Source of the DNA: Cohnella faecalis
GTDB taxonomy: Bacteria > Bacillota > Bacilli > Paenibacillales > Paenibacillaceae
NCBI RefSeq assembly: GCF_003570905.1
Contig: NZ_QXJM01000016.1
Location: forward strand, 62,001 to 126,000
Reading direction: 5' to 3'
Length of the DNA: 64,000 nucleotides
Positions 17,983 through 26,321 of this stretch are shown here, piece after piece. The position numbers and the translations under genes are program-made. The number at the start of each line of letters is the position of its first letter. Positions within the stretch are counted from its first letter, which is position 1. A model generated the notes under the pieces. The model had not been told where the DNA came from. It ran no database searches and worked only from the letters and a program-made list of their open reading frames with translations.

Positions 17983-18077
17983 AAAGTTGTCAGAAGAAAA
18001 TAAAGTATTAGGCTGAAAAATAAAGTGTTAGACTCGGAAAATAAAGTATTAGACTAAGAAAATAAAGTATTAGACTG
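17983..18077 (+). mobile_element. Tn7-like transposon end at the glmS attachment site
   Basis: The terminus TGTCAG starts at 17988, exactly 24 bases after the glmS stop, where Tn7 and relatives insert. Four head-to-tail boxes follow at 17997, 18016, 18038 and 18059 (consensus AAAATAAAGTATTAGACTG, 20-22-base spacing). The box closely resembles the Tn7 TnsB-binding site (AATAAAGTCTTAAACTG), and four overlapping boxes is the arrangement of the Tn7 right end, the end that faces glmS. The 5-base candidate target duplication is AAAGT at 17983-17987; a matching copy at the far side was not found. Confidence 0.8.
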
Positions 18078-18156
18078 ACGAATTTGGCCATACTGCTGCT
18101 AGGAGCTCTTCTACTGTTTACAGAATCGACATCCAGAATAACATCATGACTCCAAA

Positions 18157-18188
18157 CGGGGCTGCCTTCGGGTAGCCCTGTTTTCTTT
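18157..18188 (+). terminator. Terminator preceding the group II intron
   Basis: Stem GGGGCTGCC / GGTAGCCCTG around TTCG, then TTTTCTTT. No gene remains upstream of it inside the island, so it may belong to a lost cargo gene. The intron 5' end follows directly. Confidence 0.7.
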
Positions 18189-20040
18189 GTGCGCGCGTGC
18201 CCAGCAAAGCATGCATCTTCTAGCCGGTGAAAGTCCGGTCGCGGGAGGGGCCAAGACCCCGCGTAGCTTGGATACTTACGGATGGCGAAATCTGTGCGTA
18301 AAAGCGTATCGACGAAAATTCTGTCAGAGACAGAATGAGCAACATACCAGGCCGTAACATGAAGTGAATCCTGCCGCGTCGTCAAAAAGGCCTTGCAAGA
18401 GGGAAAAGAGGAAGCCGAGTCTCGGCGTACTGGACGAAGGCCATGGAAGCTGCTTGGGACTTGGAGCGGCAGGGATCGGCATGGTATGAAAGAGGATGCA
18501 GTGAACTGGGGAGACCCTCCCCTGCACGGATGTTTTTTTCGTAACGAGATGCTCTATAAGCCCAAGGGTGAAGTGAGCCATCTGCAGGAAGGGAGTCCGA
18601 GGGGCCCATACTACTGAGGAACGTAGGACAACACAACCTGCGGGAGGGAAGGGGCCCTGCTTTGTTCAAGCTTTTCAAGGAGGTACGAGTGAGTGAATGC
18701 CTTAAGGCTAACGACACCAGCAGAAAAAGTTCAACAACTCCAAGAGAAGCTAGGTCATGCTGCCAAGATAAGCAAGAGCAGAAAATTCCATGCGCTGTAT
18801 GACAAGGTGCATCGAAAGGATGTATTACAGGAAGCGTGGCGGAGGGTGCGGACAAATAAAGGGGGGCAGGCATCGACGGTGAGACCATGGCAGATATCGC
18901 GAAAATAGGTGAAGACCGATTCATAGCGGAATGCCAGGAGCGATTGCTGAGGAAGTCTTACCGGCCCCAACCCGTTCGTCGCCACTACATTCCGAAGAAA
19001 GACGGACGGAAACGCCCGCTAGGCATCCCGACGGTGAGAGACCGTGTCGTGCAAATGGCAACTAAACTCGTACTAGAGCCGATCTTCGAAGCGGACTTTC
19101 AGGAATGCTCTTTCGGGTTTCGTCCGAGGCGCGGGGCAAAACAAGCGATGGAGAGAATTCGCAAAGGCTGCAACCGCAAAGGCAATTGGGTGGTCGATGT
19201 CGACATCCAAGGCTACTTCGACAACATTAACCAAGAGAAGTTGATGAAGTTGGTGGAAATGCGAATCAGCGATAGACGCATGCTCAAACTGATTCGACAA
19301 TGGCTCGAAGCAGGGGTGATGGAAAAAGGAACGATTAGACGTTCTGACCTGGGAACACCGCAGGGTGGGGTGATTTCGCCGCTTCTGGCGAACATTTACC
19401 TGAACTACTTCGACCGATTGTGGGAAAAGCATGGAAAAGAAGTCGGGGAACTAACGCGGTATGCTGATGACTTCGTCGTGGTATGCAAGACAAAGAAAGA
19501 AGCGATACACGCATTTAGGCTTATACAAGCCATAGTGACGCGACTTGAGCTGACTTTGCACTCGGAGAAGACGCGAATTGTGGGGCTATGGACGGGAGAA
19601 GAAGGATTTGATTTCCTCGGCATGCACCATCGGAAAACGAAAGCAGAAACGGGGCAGAACCGCGTGTACTACACGACCCAGCAATGGCTCTGCGCTAAAG
19701 CAGAGAACCACATTCGGGAAGTTGTAAAAGAACGACTCGCCCCGCCGAAGATGCGGCGGGTTTCGTTCCAAGAACACGTGGACTGGCTCAACCTGAGGAT
19801 TCAGGGGTGGAAGAACTACTATGCGACACCGTACAGCTCAAAATGGATGGCCAAGTTAGATTGGTACATCCGGTCGAGGTTAACGAAGTGGTACGCAAAG
19901 AAACGCCAGCGCAGATACTGGCGCGGCTGGGGATATGATGTGAAGCAGTTAAGCCAAATGTATAGGTTAAAGACGCTTTTGTAAATCGCATGCGCATGAA
20001 TGACGAACATCGGAAAGCCGTATGAGGGAAAACCTCACGT
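18189..20040 (+). mobile_element. Group II intron (IIC-like), 3' end truncated
   Basis: The 5' end GTGCGCGC at 18189 matches the GUGYG intron start and sits immediately behind an intrinsic terminator, the preferred site of bacterial group IIC introns. About 500 bases of structured RNA precede the reverse transcriptase gene (18693-19984). Domain V is recognisable at 20013-20040 (AAAGCCGTATGAGGG, AAAA, CCTCACGT) but lacks its closing strand (expected ACGGTT) and all of domain VI, because an IS1182-like element begins at 20041. The intron should therefore be unable to splice. Confidence 0.8.
18693..19984 (+). pseudogene. ltrA: Group II intron reverse transcriptase/maturase, frameshifted
   Basis: Intron-encoded protein of about 430 aa if read through. 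The first part (18693-~18866, GTG start after AAGGAGGT) ends in RVRTNKGG; the rest reads GIDGETMADIAKIGEDRF in another frame, with one base missing just after a run of six G at 18861-18866. Reverse transcriptase blocks are present: RPLGIPTVRDRVVQ, CSFGFRPRRGAKQA, VVDVDIQGYFDNI, GTPQGGVISPLLANIYL and the catalytic YADDF. The C-terminal maturase part has the typical VDWLNLRIQGWKNYYA segment, and no endonuclease domain follows, which fits class IIC. Frameshift plus truncated domain V indicates a dead intron. Confidence 0.85.
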
Positions 20041-21260
20041 CAGACTGTCTAACAATTATTATAATCCTGCTTTTTTGGGCATGAAAATGGATGACCTTTG
20101 TCGAATCTTTGTATCTAGGGAGATGAGCGCTCATGTCATTCATTGAAAGTGAAAATAGATATCAAATTCAGTTATTGCCAAATACATTGGATGATTTTGT
20201 AGACGAAGAAAACCCTGTACGAGTTATTGATGCTTACGTCGATAGCTTAACCTTAGAAAAGTTGGGGTTTCAGGTGTATTCGGGCTCTAAAGCGGGGCAA
20301 AAACCTTACCGCCGGCAAGAGCTTCTGAAGCTCTATCTTTACTGTTATATGAACGGCATCCGTTCATCTCGTAAGATGGAAACCGAAACGAAAAGAAATA
20401 TGGAACTGATGTGGTTAATTGGTAAGCTCCAGCCAGACCACGGCACTTTATCTGCTTTTATGAAGAGTAATCAAACGGCCATAAAAAAGCTGTTTAAAGA
20501 ATTTACCTTAATGTTAAAAGGTTTTGGGTTAATTGATGGTCAACTTGTCGCAATTGATGGAACAAAATTAAAAGCGAACTGCTCTAAAAAGAAACACTTT
20601 AATGACAGCATTATCAGTAAGAAGCTAGAGCAAATTGATGAAAAAATAGATGCCTATTTGCGTGACTTTTTAACGGAGGACAATCGCCTCAAGAAGCAGG
20701 AAATTACGGAAAAGTTAGCGGTTTATCAAGAGAGAATGCACGAGCTGCAGGTAATGAAACATGAACTCAAGGAAATAGGTGAAAGTCAGCTTTGCGTTAC
20801 CGATCCAGATGCCAAATCAATGAAAAACAACGGGAAGCATGAAGTTTGTTTCAATGTTCAAACTGCAGTGGACAGCAAATTTAAACTAATCGTGGACTGC
20901 GACACGGTCAATGATGTTAACGACCAAGGGCAGTTGTCTAATATGGGGCATAAAGCAAAGCAGGTTTTCCACGATCAAAAAACTACAATTGTGGCCGATA
21001 CAGGCTATTATAATTACCTTGAAATTATCGATGTTGTCGATGAAAACACAGAACTCTTAATTAAGCCTCAAAAGGGAAAGCAAGACAAAGTGGCAAGTGG
21101 ATTTGACAAAGCGAACTTTAAATATGATTCCATAAACGATAGATATATTTGCCCCTTGGGTTATGAATTACCGTTCAAATGGAATGGAAAACAAGATGGG
21201 AAAGAGTATAAGCGTTACACTTGCGAAGCCTTCGATTTTTGCGGCCAAAAGGGGCTTTCC
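20041..21260 (+). mobile_element. IS1182-like insertion sequence, truncated
   Basis: AT-rich element abutting the broken intron. Its left boundary is set where domain V homology stops (CAGACTGTCTAACA at 20041). The transposase loses family similarity at about 21245 and no matching inverted terminal repeat was found downstream, so the right part has been lost or replaced. Confidence 0.65.
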
Positions 21261-21311
21261 AGTACATGTCTTTTTTCTGATCTAGCAGTAATACAGCAAA
21301 CTCGTTGGTAA
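20133..21311 (+). pseudogene. IS1182-family transposase, C-terminally truncated
   Basis: A 392-aa product with the family's N-terminal pattern (LLPNTLDDFVDEENPVRVIDAYVD, YRRQELLKLYLYCYMNGIRSSRKMETETKRN) and DDE-type blocks (VAIDGTKLKAN with the first Asp; VADTGYYNYLEI with a second Asp). Normal members are longer and continue after CEAFDFC with cysteine-rich and DDE Glu regions; here the sequence turns into unrelated GQKGLSSTCLFS at about 21243, so the catalytic Glu is missing. It therefore cannot act alone. GGGAGATG before the ATG provides a ribosome binding site. Confidence 0.85.
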
Positions 21312-21654
21312 ACATCTTTGACCGCGAGATATACAGCTTGAAATATATTGAAATGCGTACGTGTGTTTCTGGGAAGAGCGATGTCGATTCATCTATTAAA
21401 TAAACTGGCGTTACGACACGTAATGACAAATTACTACATAATAAGCTATTTACAATAAGGTAGAATATGTATAAAGTGGGTAACGGAGGATTTCGGCAGG
21501 TGATTTCTAGGCATTACATATATTGATGAAACTAGGGCATAAGGAGGTGGTGCGATAAGGGCTTCATAAGTCAATATGAAATATAGATTTTAGTATTCAG
21601 CGTCAGACTCTACGTAAGAATTAGTTAAGACAATTGAGAGGAGATTTTCTAAAA
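21312..21654. other. Junction and leader region in the island
   Basis: AT-rich stretch between the broken transposase and the next gene. No coding sequence with a plausible start is seen. A possible weak promoter is TTTACA near 21449 with TATAAA some 15 bases on. GAGAGGAGA near 21636-21644 is the ribosome binding site of the next gene. Confidence 0.3.
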
Positions 21655-22406
21655 ATGAAAAAAATGGTTTCATTTATGTTGGTTTCCGCATTGCTGCTAT
21701 CTTTTTCTGGAATGGTATTTGCAACGCAAGAGACTAAGAATAACGGGATTTTAACTTCTGATGTAGATTTGACCAAAGAAAGAACAGAAAAAAATAAGAT
21801 CAAAATCAACAATATCAAAAAGGATCCAGATTTTGAGATTGTATATGATGATGGTCAGGGGAATGCTTCTTTCGTGCCATCTAACGCAGCACAAGGCAAA
21901 AGTGATAAACAAAGAATTAAAGCTAAATTAGAAAGTTTTTCGACGCAGTATTCATACTCGACTGTAAATAGTGGTTTGAAAAATTTGTCTTATAGTGATG
22001 GACAGGTAACTTCTCAGTTTTATTCCGATATTAACAATAGTAATGGGGAGCACTAACGGACGACATACTTACTGTGAGCGGTGAATCAGGCAGTTCTTGG
22101 AGTGGAGTAAGCCCATTCAAGGCGAACTCGATTGATCAAACTGACTCATTCTCGGTCACAAAAGTTGGTACGAGCATTACAATATCGTATCCGCCAGGTG
22201 TTGGATTCGCGGGTTCTGGTTCTACTGCTACCCTTGCTTACCCACAAATCACCAATAATTATCAATATGATCATGTATATAGCGGACTTCAGTTTAAAGC
22301 GTACTATATGACGAGTACGAGTCAAAGTGATTCCGCAACTTATCGTTTTGGTACGACAACAATAACACCAGTAAGTAACGGGAACAAAAGTATTCCTGCC
22401 CACTAA
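21655..22406 (+). pseudogene. Secreted protein of unknown function, frameshifted
   Basis: The N-terminal part (21655-22056) has a clear signal peptide (MKKMVSFMLVSALLLSFSG, cleavage likely after VFA). It stops after NNSNGEH, but a second frame continues from the same place as GALTDDILTVSGESGSSWSGVSPF and runs to 22406. Adding one G to the GGGG run near 22045 joins both into about 250 aa. The second half has the strand-rich, Ser/Thr/Gly-rich look of an extracellular beta domain and ends NKSIPAH. No family was recognised. It is the first gene of the AT-rich cargo and is followed by a terminator. Confidence 0.6.
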
Positions 22407-22413
22407 TCTAGAA

Positions 22414-22462
22414 AATAAAATACTGGAGTGAGAGAGCAATTCTCCGCTCCAGTATTTGGCTG
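22414..22462 (+). terminator. Terminator after the secreted protein gene
   Basis: Inverted repeat AAATACTGGAG ... CTCCAGTATTT enclosing an inner GAGAG/CTC stem, followed by GGCTGTTTT. Confidence 0.75.
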
Positions 22463-22494
22463 TTTTATACTTAATAATTTTAAAGGATGAGTTT

Positions 22495-24351
22495 ATGACA
22501 AGAAGTAAATTAGTTAAATCTATATTGATAGTCTGTGTTATTATTGCGACACTTTGTGTAGGTATTGTGACACTAAATTCGAAAGATGATACTGCACAAT
22601 CATTCACTCCGATCTATCAACTTGGAAATTTCGATAAGAGTTTAATTAGTCAAAGTGAAATTAGGAAATTGCTAAAAAAAACTTACTACTCTGGAAAAGA
22701 TGTTTCCGGGTTTAGTTCTATTCCTCTTTATTCAGCTCCCAATCTGTATAACATGTATTGGGTTTTGTCGTTAAATAAAAAACTGGGTAATGATATTAGA
22801 GATTTTAAAGATTTGAAAGAATTACAAAAAATCAGCGGAGAATTTCCTTTAAGTAACCCTAATTACATAGAATTGGACAACTTAAGAATGATTACAGGGG
22901 TTTATAACTACTTAGGGAGCCCTGGAAATAATGAAACACAAATAAAAAAAATCATCTCAGAGCACTTTGATAACGAGAGTAACTTATACTTTTGGAAAAA
23001 TAAAGATGAATCTATGGAAGATAAAATTTCTGCAACTAATGTTGTACTTTCTATATTGAACAATATGAATTCGTTGTCCACTGTCAAAGAAGTTTCCTCA
23101 GTTAAAGGACAACTTATCAAGTTATTTAACAATGACAACTATTTTACCAATGATGATATTAACAATACGATCATTAATAATGGTGGGCCCATTATCATTT
23201 CTTTGATGTTACTGGGGGTAACACCAGATGAGGATTCAATTAAGGCAGTTTATAAAAAAAGAATTGATTGGATTAATTATTGGAATAGCTTCGAAAGGAA
23301 GAATGATTTTTATTCCCTAATGGTGTTAAATCAACTTATTAAAATCAATACATTTTTTAAGTTGCAATTATCGGTTGAGAATTCATACGTAACTAGTTAC
23401 TTTGGAGACAATGGTTCTTTTGAAGGAATGGGATACGAGAGTATCAATTCTACTGAGAAAGAATCATTAAATATAGAACCTCAATATGTTGATATGCTAT
23501 TGAATATTTGTCAAAGTACTCATTTTGAATTTCCCTTTAAAAAGGAGCTATTGCAATATGTCAATGATTCAATTGAAGTCAGTTTCGTAAAAAATGGCGA
23601 TGTCGATATAACAATGGATGATAACTATTACGGCCTAAAAATTGCTAACTCATTTGGATTTCCACACGATAAAGCCAAAGTATTACAGTTGCTAAATTCT
23701 TGGGTCATTAAGAATGTTGAAGAGGATAGTAATATTCATGACTCATATAAGTTACAACAAATATTATATGTATTATTAAGTTATAAAGAGTTAGAAGAGT
23801 CATTTCCAAGTACAGCGACTATTGAAAACAGTGTGGTTGATTACTTAAATAGGCTCGAATATAAAACTTATCCTGAATTAGTTGAGACGATTTCGGAGTA
23901 CAAGACGGGTTTGGAGATATTGAGATTATTAGATTCTAAAATCCCCAAAACTACGAAACAAAAAATCAAAAGCATTTTAAGCGATGAGAAAGATAATAAA
24001 CAACTCTTTGATAATATTATTGTTACGGATATAAGTGAAATAATAGGTCTTTTAAATGACAACAATCTCTCAAAACTACTGAACCAAAAGATTACGTCGA
24101 GTTTGGGAAATCTACGATTTAAGGGAGGTTACAAACAGAGAGTTGGTCCATTGGGGGAACCAGACGTATATTCGACAGCAAAAGCTTTGAAATCAAAAAA
24201 AGTTGAGATTTCTGAGAAAGATAAAATTGAAATTAATAGCTTTGTATTAACATTGAAATCCGATCATAATGAATTTAAACTGTCTCAAACTGGATCAACA
24301 GGTGATTTGAAAGCCATATTTGAATTGCTGCAAATTTCCTCATACTATTAG
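22495..24351 (+). CDS. Membrane-anchored protein, possible alpha/alpha-toroid repeats
   Basis: A 618-aa protein; ATG 22495 follows AAAGGATGAG. Residues 5-25 form one membrane helix with the bulk predicted outside. The rest is helical, Asn/Lys/Asp-rich, without cysteines of note. Two segments look like prenyltransferase/terpene-cyclase-type repeats: ESNLYFWKNKDESMEDKISATNVVLSILNNM and GGYKQRVGPLGEPDVYSTAKALKSKK (compare the GGF...PDLYSTYYALxAL pattern). An alpha/alpha-toroid fold is an inference; no enzyme is implied because the usual Asp/His/Cys zinc ligands are not seen. AT-rich like its neighbours and unlike the chromosome. It lies between a secreted protein and a membrane subtilase. Confidence 0.6.
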   Translation: MTRSKLVKSILIVCVIIATLCVGIVTLNSKDDTAQSFTPIYQLGNFDKSLISQSEIRKLLKKTYYSGKDVSGFSSIPLYSAPNLYNMYWVLSLNKKLGNDIRDFKDLKELQKISGEFPLSNPNYIELDNLRMITGVYNYLGSPGNNETQIKKIISEHFDNESNLYFWKNKDESMEDKISATNVVLSILNNMNSLSTVKEVSSVKGQLIKLFNNDNYFTNDDINNTIINNGGPIIISLMLLGVTPDEDSIKAVYKKRIDWINYWNSFERKNDFYSLMVLNQLIKINTFFKLQLSVENSYVTSYFGDNGSFEGMGYESINSTEKESLNIEPQYVDMLLNICQSTHFEFPFKKELLQYVNDSIEVSFVKNGDVDITMDDNYYGLKIANSFGFPHDKAKVLQLLNSWVIKNVEEDSNIHDSYKLQQILYVLLSYKELEESFPSTATIENSVVDYLNRLEYKTYPELVETISEYKTGLEILRLLDSKIPKTTKQKIKSILSDEKDNKQLFDNIIVTDISEIIGLLNDNNLSKLLNQKITSSLGNLRFKGGYKQRVGPLGEPDVYSTAKALKSKKVEISEKDKIEINSFVLTLKSDHNEFKLSQTGSTGDLKAIFELLQISSYY

Positions 24352-24435
24352 CACAACGAGTGTGTTGCGAAGTAAGCTGCGAAGATTGAAGCAATGCTAA
24401 GTAATTGGGCTATTGTTTGTGTGGGGAATTTCTTG

Positions 24436-24482
24436 TCTTATGGCCGATCTGAGTTGCAGAATCGGCCATAAGAAGATTTTTC
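24436..24482 (+). terminator. Terminator after the toroid-like gene
   Basis: 13-bp perfect stem TCTTATGGCCGAT / ATCGGCCATAAGA with a 12-base loop, then AGATTTTT. Confidence 0.85.
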
Positions 24483-24613
24483 ACAACCCTTAATTTCACA
24501 TAGAGTTGAGCGGTTTTCATCGCCGGGTTTAACTCTTGTGAGTTGACTTAATGTAGAAGTATTCTAGACCGCCATTAATGTAAAGCTTATGACAAAATTA
24601 AAAGGTGTTGTAA

Positions 24614-25603
24614 ATGGTCTTGAATGGTAGATACATTATTTCAATAACAATAATAATGGTATCAATTATTTTTTTTCTAATTTCAATCAATGAAAGGAAC
24701 CTTTTGAAACAAGAAAAAATAAAACAAATAACTGCACAAGGACTGAGCGTCAGGAAGTATTTAGGCTTGGAAGCTGATGGATTTAAGAAATTTCAAGGTG
24801 CAGGTGTAAATGTGGCTATTATTGATACTGGAATAGCCGTCCATGATGATATTAAGTCAAATAGAATATTAGAATTTAAGGATTTTGTTGCTGGAAAAAA
24901 TGAACCCTATGATGATAACGGTCATGGGACTTTTATTGCTGGAATAATAGGTGCAGACGGTAAAGTAAAAGGAATTGCTCCTAAAGTTAATTTTGTAGTC
25001 ATAAAGGCTATGGATAAAAGTGGAGACGTTGATAAAGACAGATTGATAATTGCGCTTGAATGGCTTGTCGAGAATCAGAAGAAATATAATATCAAAGTTG
25101 TCAATTTATCATTAGGAGGTAGTCCATTTATAAAGAATAATGATGATCTTTTATTGAAAAAAGTACATGAGTTAGATCAAGCAGGAGTAATTATTGTTAC
25201 TTCAGCAGGCAATATTTCTTCAAGGTATAATACTATCTTATCACCTGGAACTAGTTCAGACGTCGTTACTGTGGGCGGTGTTAAAAACAATAGAACTTAT
25301 TCCATTCAAGATGATAAATTAGCAAGCTTTTCTCCAGAAGGATATCGTCAAAATGGTATTATTAAGCCTGATATCGTTACGCTAGGAGTAGATATTTTAT
25401 CACTTGATTACAAAAGAACAAATTCTTATATTACGCATTCTGGAACATCTGTTTCAACTGCAATAGTAAGTGGTGCGGCGGCTATTATGTTTGAGAAGTA
25501 TTCTGTTTCCTCTTCATCAATAAAGAAGATTATTATAAATAATGCAATTAAGCTAAAGAATGAATCAGAACTTAAGCAAGGGAACGGAGAGTTACACTTT
25601 TAA
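24614..25603 (+). CDS. Membrane-anchored subtilisin-like serine protease (S8)
   Basis: A 329-aa protein with an N-terminal membrane helix (YIISITIIMVSIIFFLISI) and a complete S8 catalytic domain: Asp in VAIIDTGIAVHDD, His in DDNGHGTFIAGIIGA, the oxyanion Asn region TSAGNISS, and the nucleophile Ser in HSGTSVSTAIVSGAAA. No long propeptide and no C-terminal extension, so it is smaller than most secreted subtilases and should act tethered on the outer membrane face. Start ATG 24614, weak GGTGT site. AT-rich cargo of the island; its likely partners are the two preceding exported proteins, by proximity only. Confidence 0.9.
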   Translation: MVLNGRYIISITIIMVSIIFFLISINERNLLKQEKIKQITAQGLSVRKYLGLEADGFKKFQGAGVNVAIIDTGIAVHDDIKSNRILEFKDFVAGKNEPYDDNGHGTFIAGIIGADGKVKGIAPKVNFVVIKAMDKSGDVDKDRLIIALEWLVENQKKYNIKVVNLSLGGSPFIKNNDDLLLKKVHELDQAGVIIVTSAGNISSRYNTILSPGTSSDVVTVGGVKNNRTYSIQDDKLASFSPEGYRQNGIIKPDIVTLGVDILSLDYKRTNSYITHSGTSVSTAIVSGAAAIMFEKYSVSSSSIKKIIINNAIKLKNESELKQGNGELHF

Positions 25604-26020
25604 AAAATATGATTAGTTGGTCATTATTCATTTTTCGTTAGGGGAAATGTTGCATGTAGGTTTATACCTTTTTACATGGTGAGATCTGGTGGTTTTAGAC
25701 TTTCTTTTTTGCATTTTTCCCATGAGTTGAGGAAAATCCCAATAACATCAACAGTGTTGGTTCTAAACATTTTATTACTTAACAGATGGCCATTGCTCTA
25801 AATGGCAGAGTAGATAATTTTCGAACATGGAAGTTTTATTCTCGGTTCGAAAAGAGTTGTTAAGATCAAACACAACCTGCCCGTATATGATAATACGCTG
25901 AACAGGAAGCTCATACCTGACGCTCCCAATCAGGCGTGGGTTACTGATATTACTTACTGCCCGATCGTCCGACATGACGAAGAAATACGACAGATACAAT
26001 TTATTGTCGAAAAAATCAGG
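25604..26020. other. Decayed region with IS3-type transposase remnant
   Basis: No intact gene. Around 25895-25960 one frame reads LIPDAPNQAWVTDITY, the start of the integrase core (first DDE Asp) of IS3-family transposases, and breaks off directly afterwards. Two weakly Tn7-box-like stretches in reverse orientation occur at about 25688-25708 (TTTTAGACTTTCTTTTTTG) and 25758-25778 (GTTCTAAACATTTTATTAC). Confidence 0.5.
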
Positions 26021-26070
26021 TGTCCACTGAAAATATAGTAATAGACTGGGAAAATAAAGTTGTAGACTGG
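26021..26070 (+). mobile_element. Second Tn7-like end (two boxes)
   Basis: TGTCCACTG at 26021 is followed by boxes AAATATAGTAATAGACTGG at 26030 and AAAATAAAGTTGTAGACTGG at 26051, 21 bases apart and in the same orientation as the array beside glmS. It reads as the right end of another, related element, possibly paired with the boxes near 27.7 kb. Confidence 0.6.
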
Positions 26071-26156
26071 TAGCGGCATTAAGCTTATTGGCAGAATAGT
26101 GAAATGTACTTAGTATTTGAGTAAAATAATAATATTACCGAAAATGGAGGGCTTTA

Positions 26157-26231
26157 ATGACAATAGGATCACAAAACAGAAAATTGTGGGACGAATACAT
26201 TATTTCCCCCCTCGGGATAATCGATGGTTGA
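26157..26231 (+). CDS. Possible 24-aa small ORF
   Basis: ATG at 26157 after a good GGAGGG site; reads MTIGSQNRKLWDEYIISPLG and four more residues, then TGA. It could be a truncated gene start or a leader. No similarity recognised. Confidence 0.25.
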   Translation: MTIGSQNRKLWDEYIISPLGIIDG

Positions 26232-26321
26232 AAATCTAAGAACGAGTGAGACGACAGGAGAAAACATTACCTTATTAGTGGGAGGTATCCGATTATTAAA
26301 AGAAAGATTTTTATAGGCTTT

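Noticed and set aside
18016..18077. Phage or plasmid iterons after glmS
   Set aside because: Sequence and position match Tn7 TnsB boxes next to glmS; no replication gene is present.
21175..21429. Minus-strand 84-aa frame at the end of the IS1182 remnant
   Set aside because: No ribosome binding site and no recognisable family; it spans the junction where the transposase homology ends.
21598..21632. CGTCAGACT words near 20039, 21600 and on the minus strand near 27793 as transposon termini
   Set aside because: Only nine bases are shared and no box array follows at the first two sites; probably chance.
25688..25785. True left end of the first Tn7-like element
   Set aside because: Two box-like stretches in reverse orientation and a TGTTAAG terminus are suggestive, but the boxes are degenerate and the 5 bases beyond do not match the AAAGT duplication, so I do not claim it.
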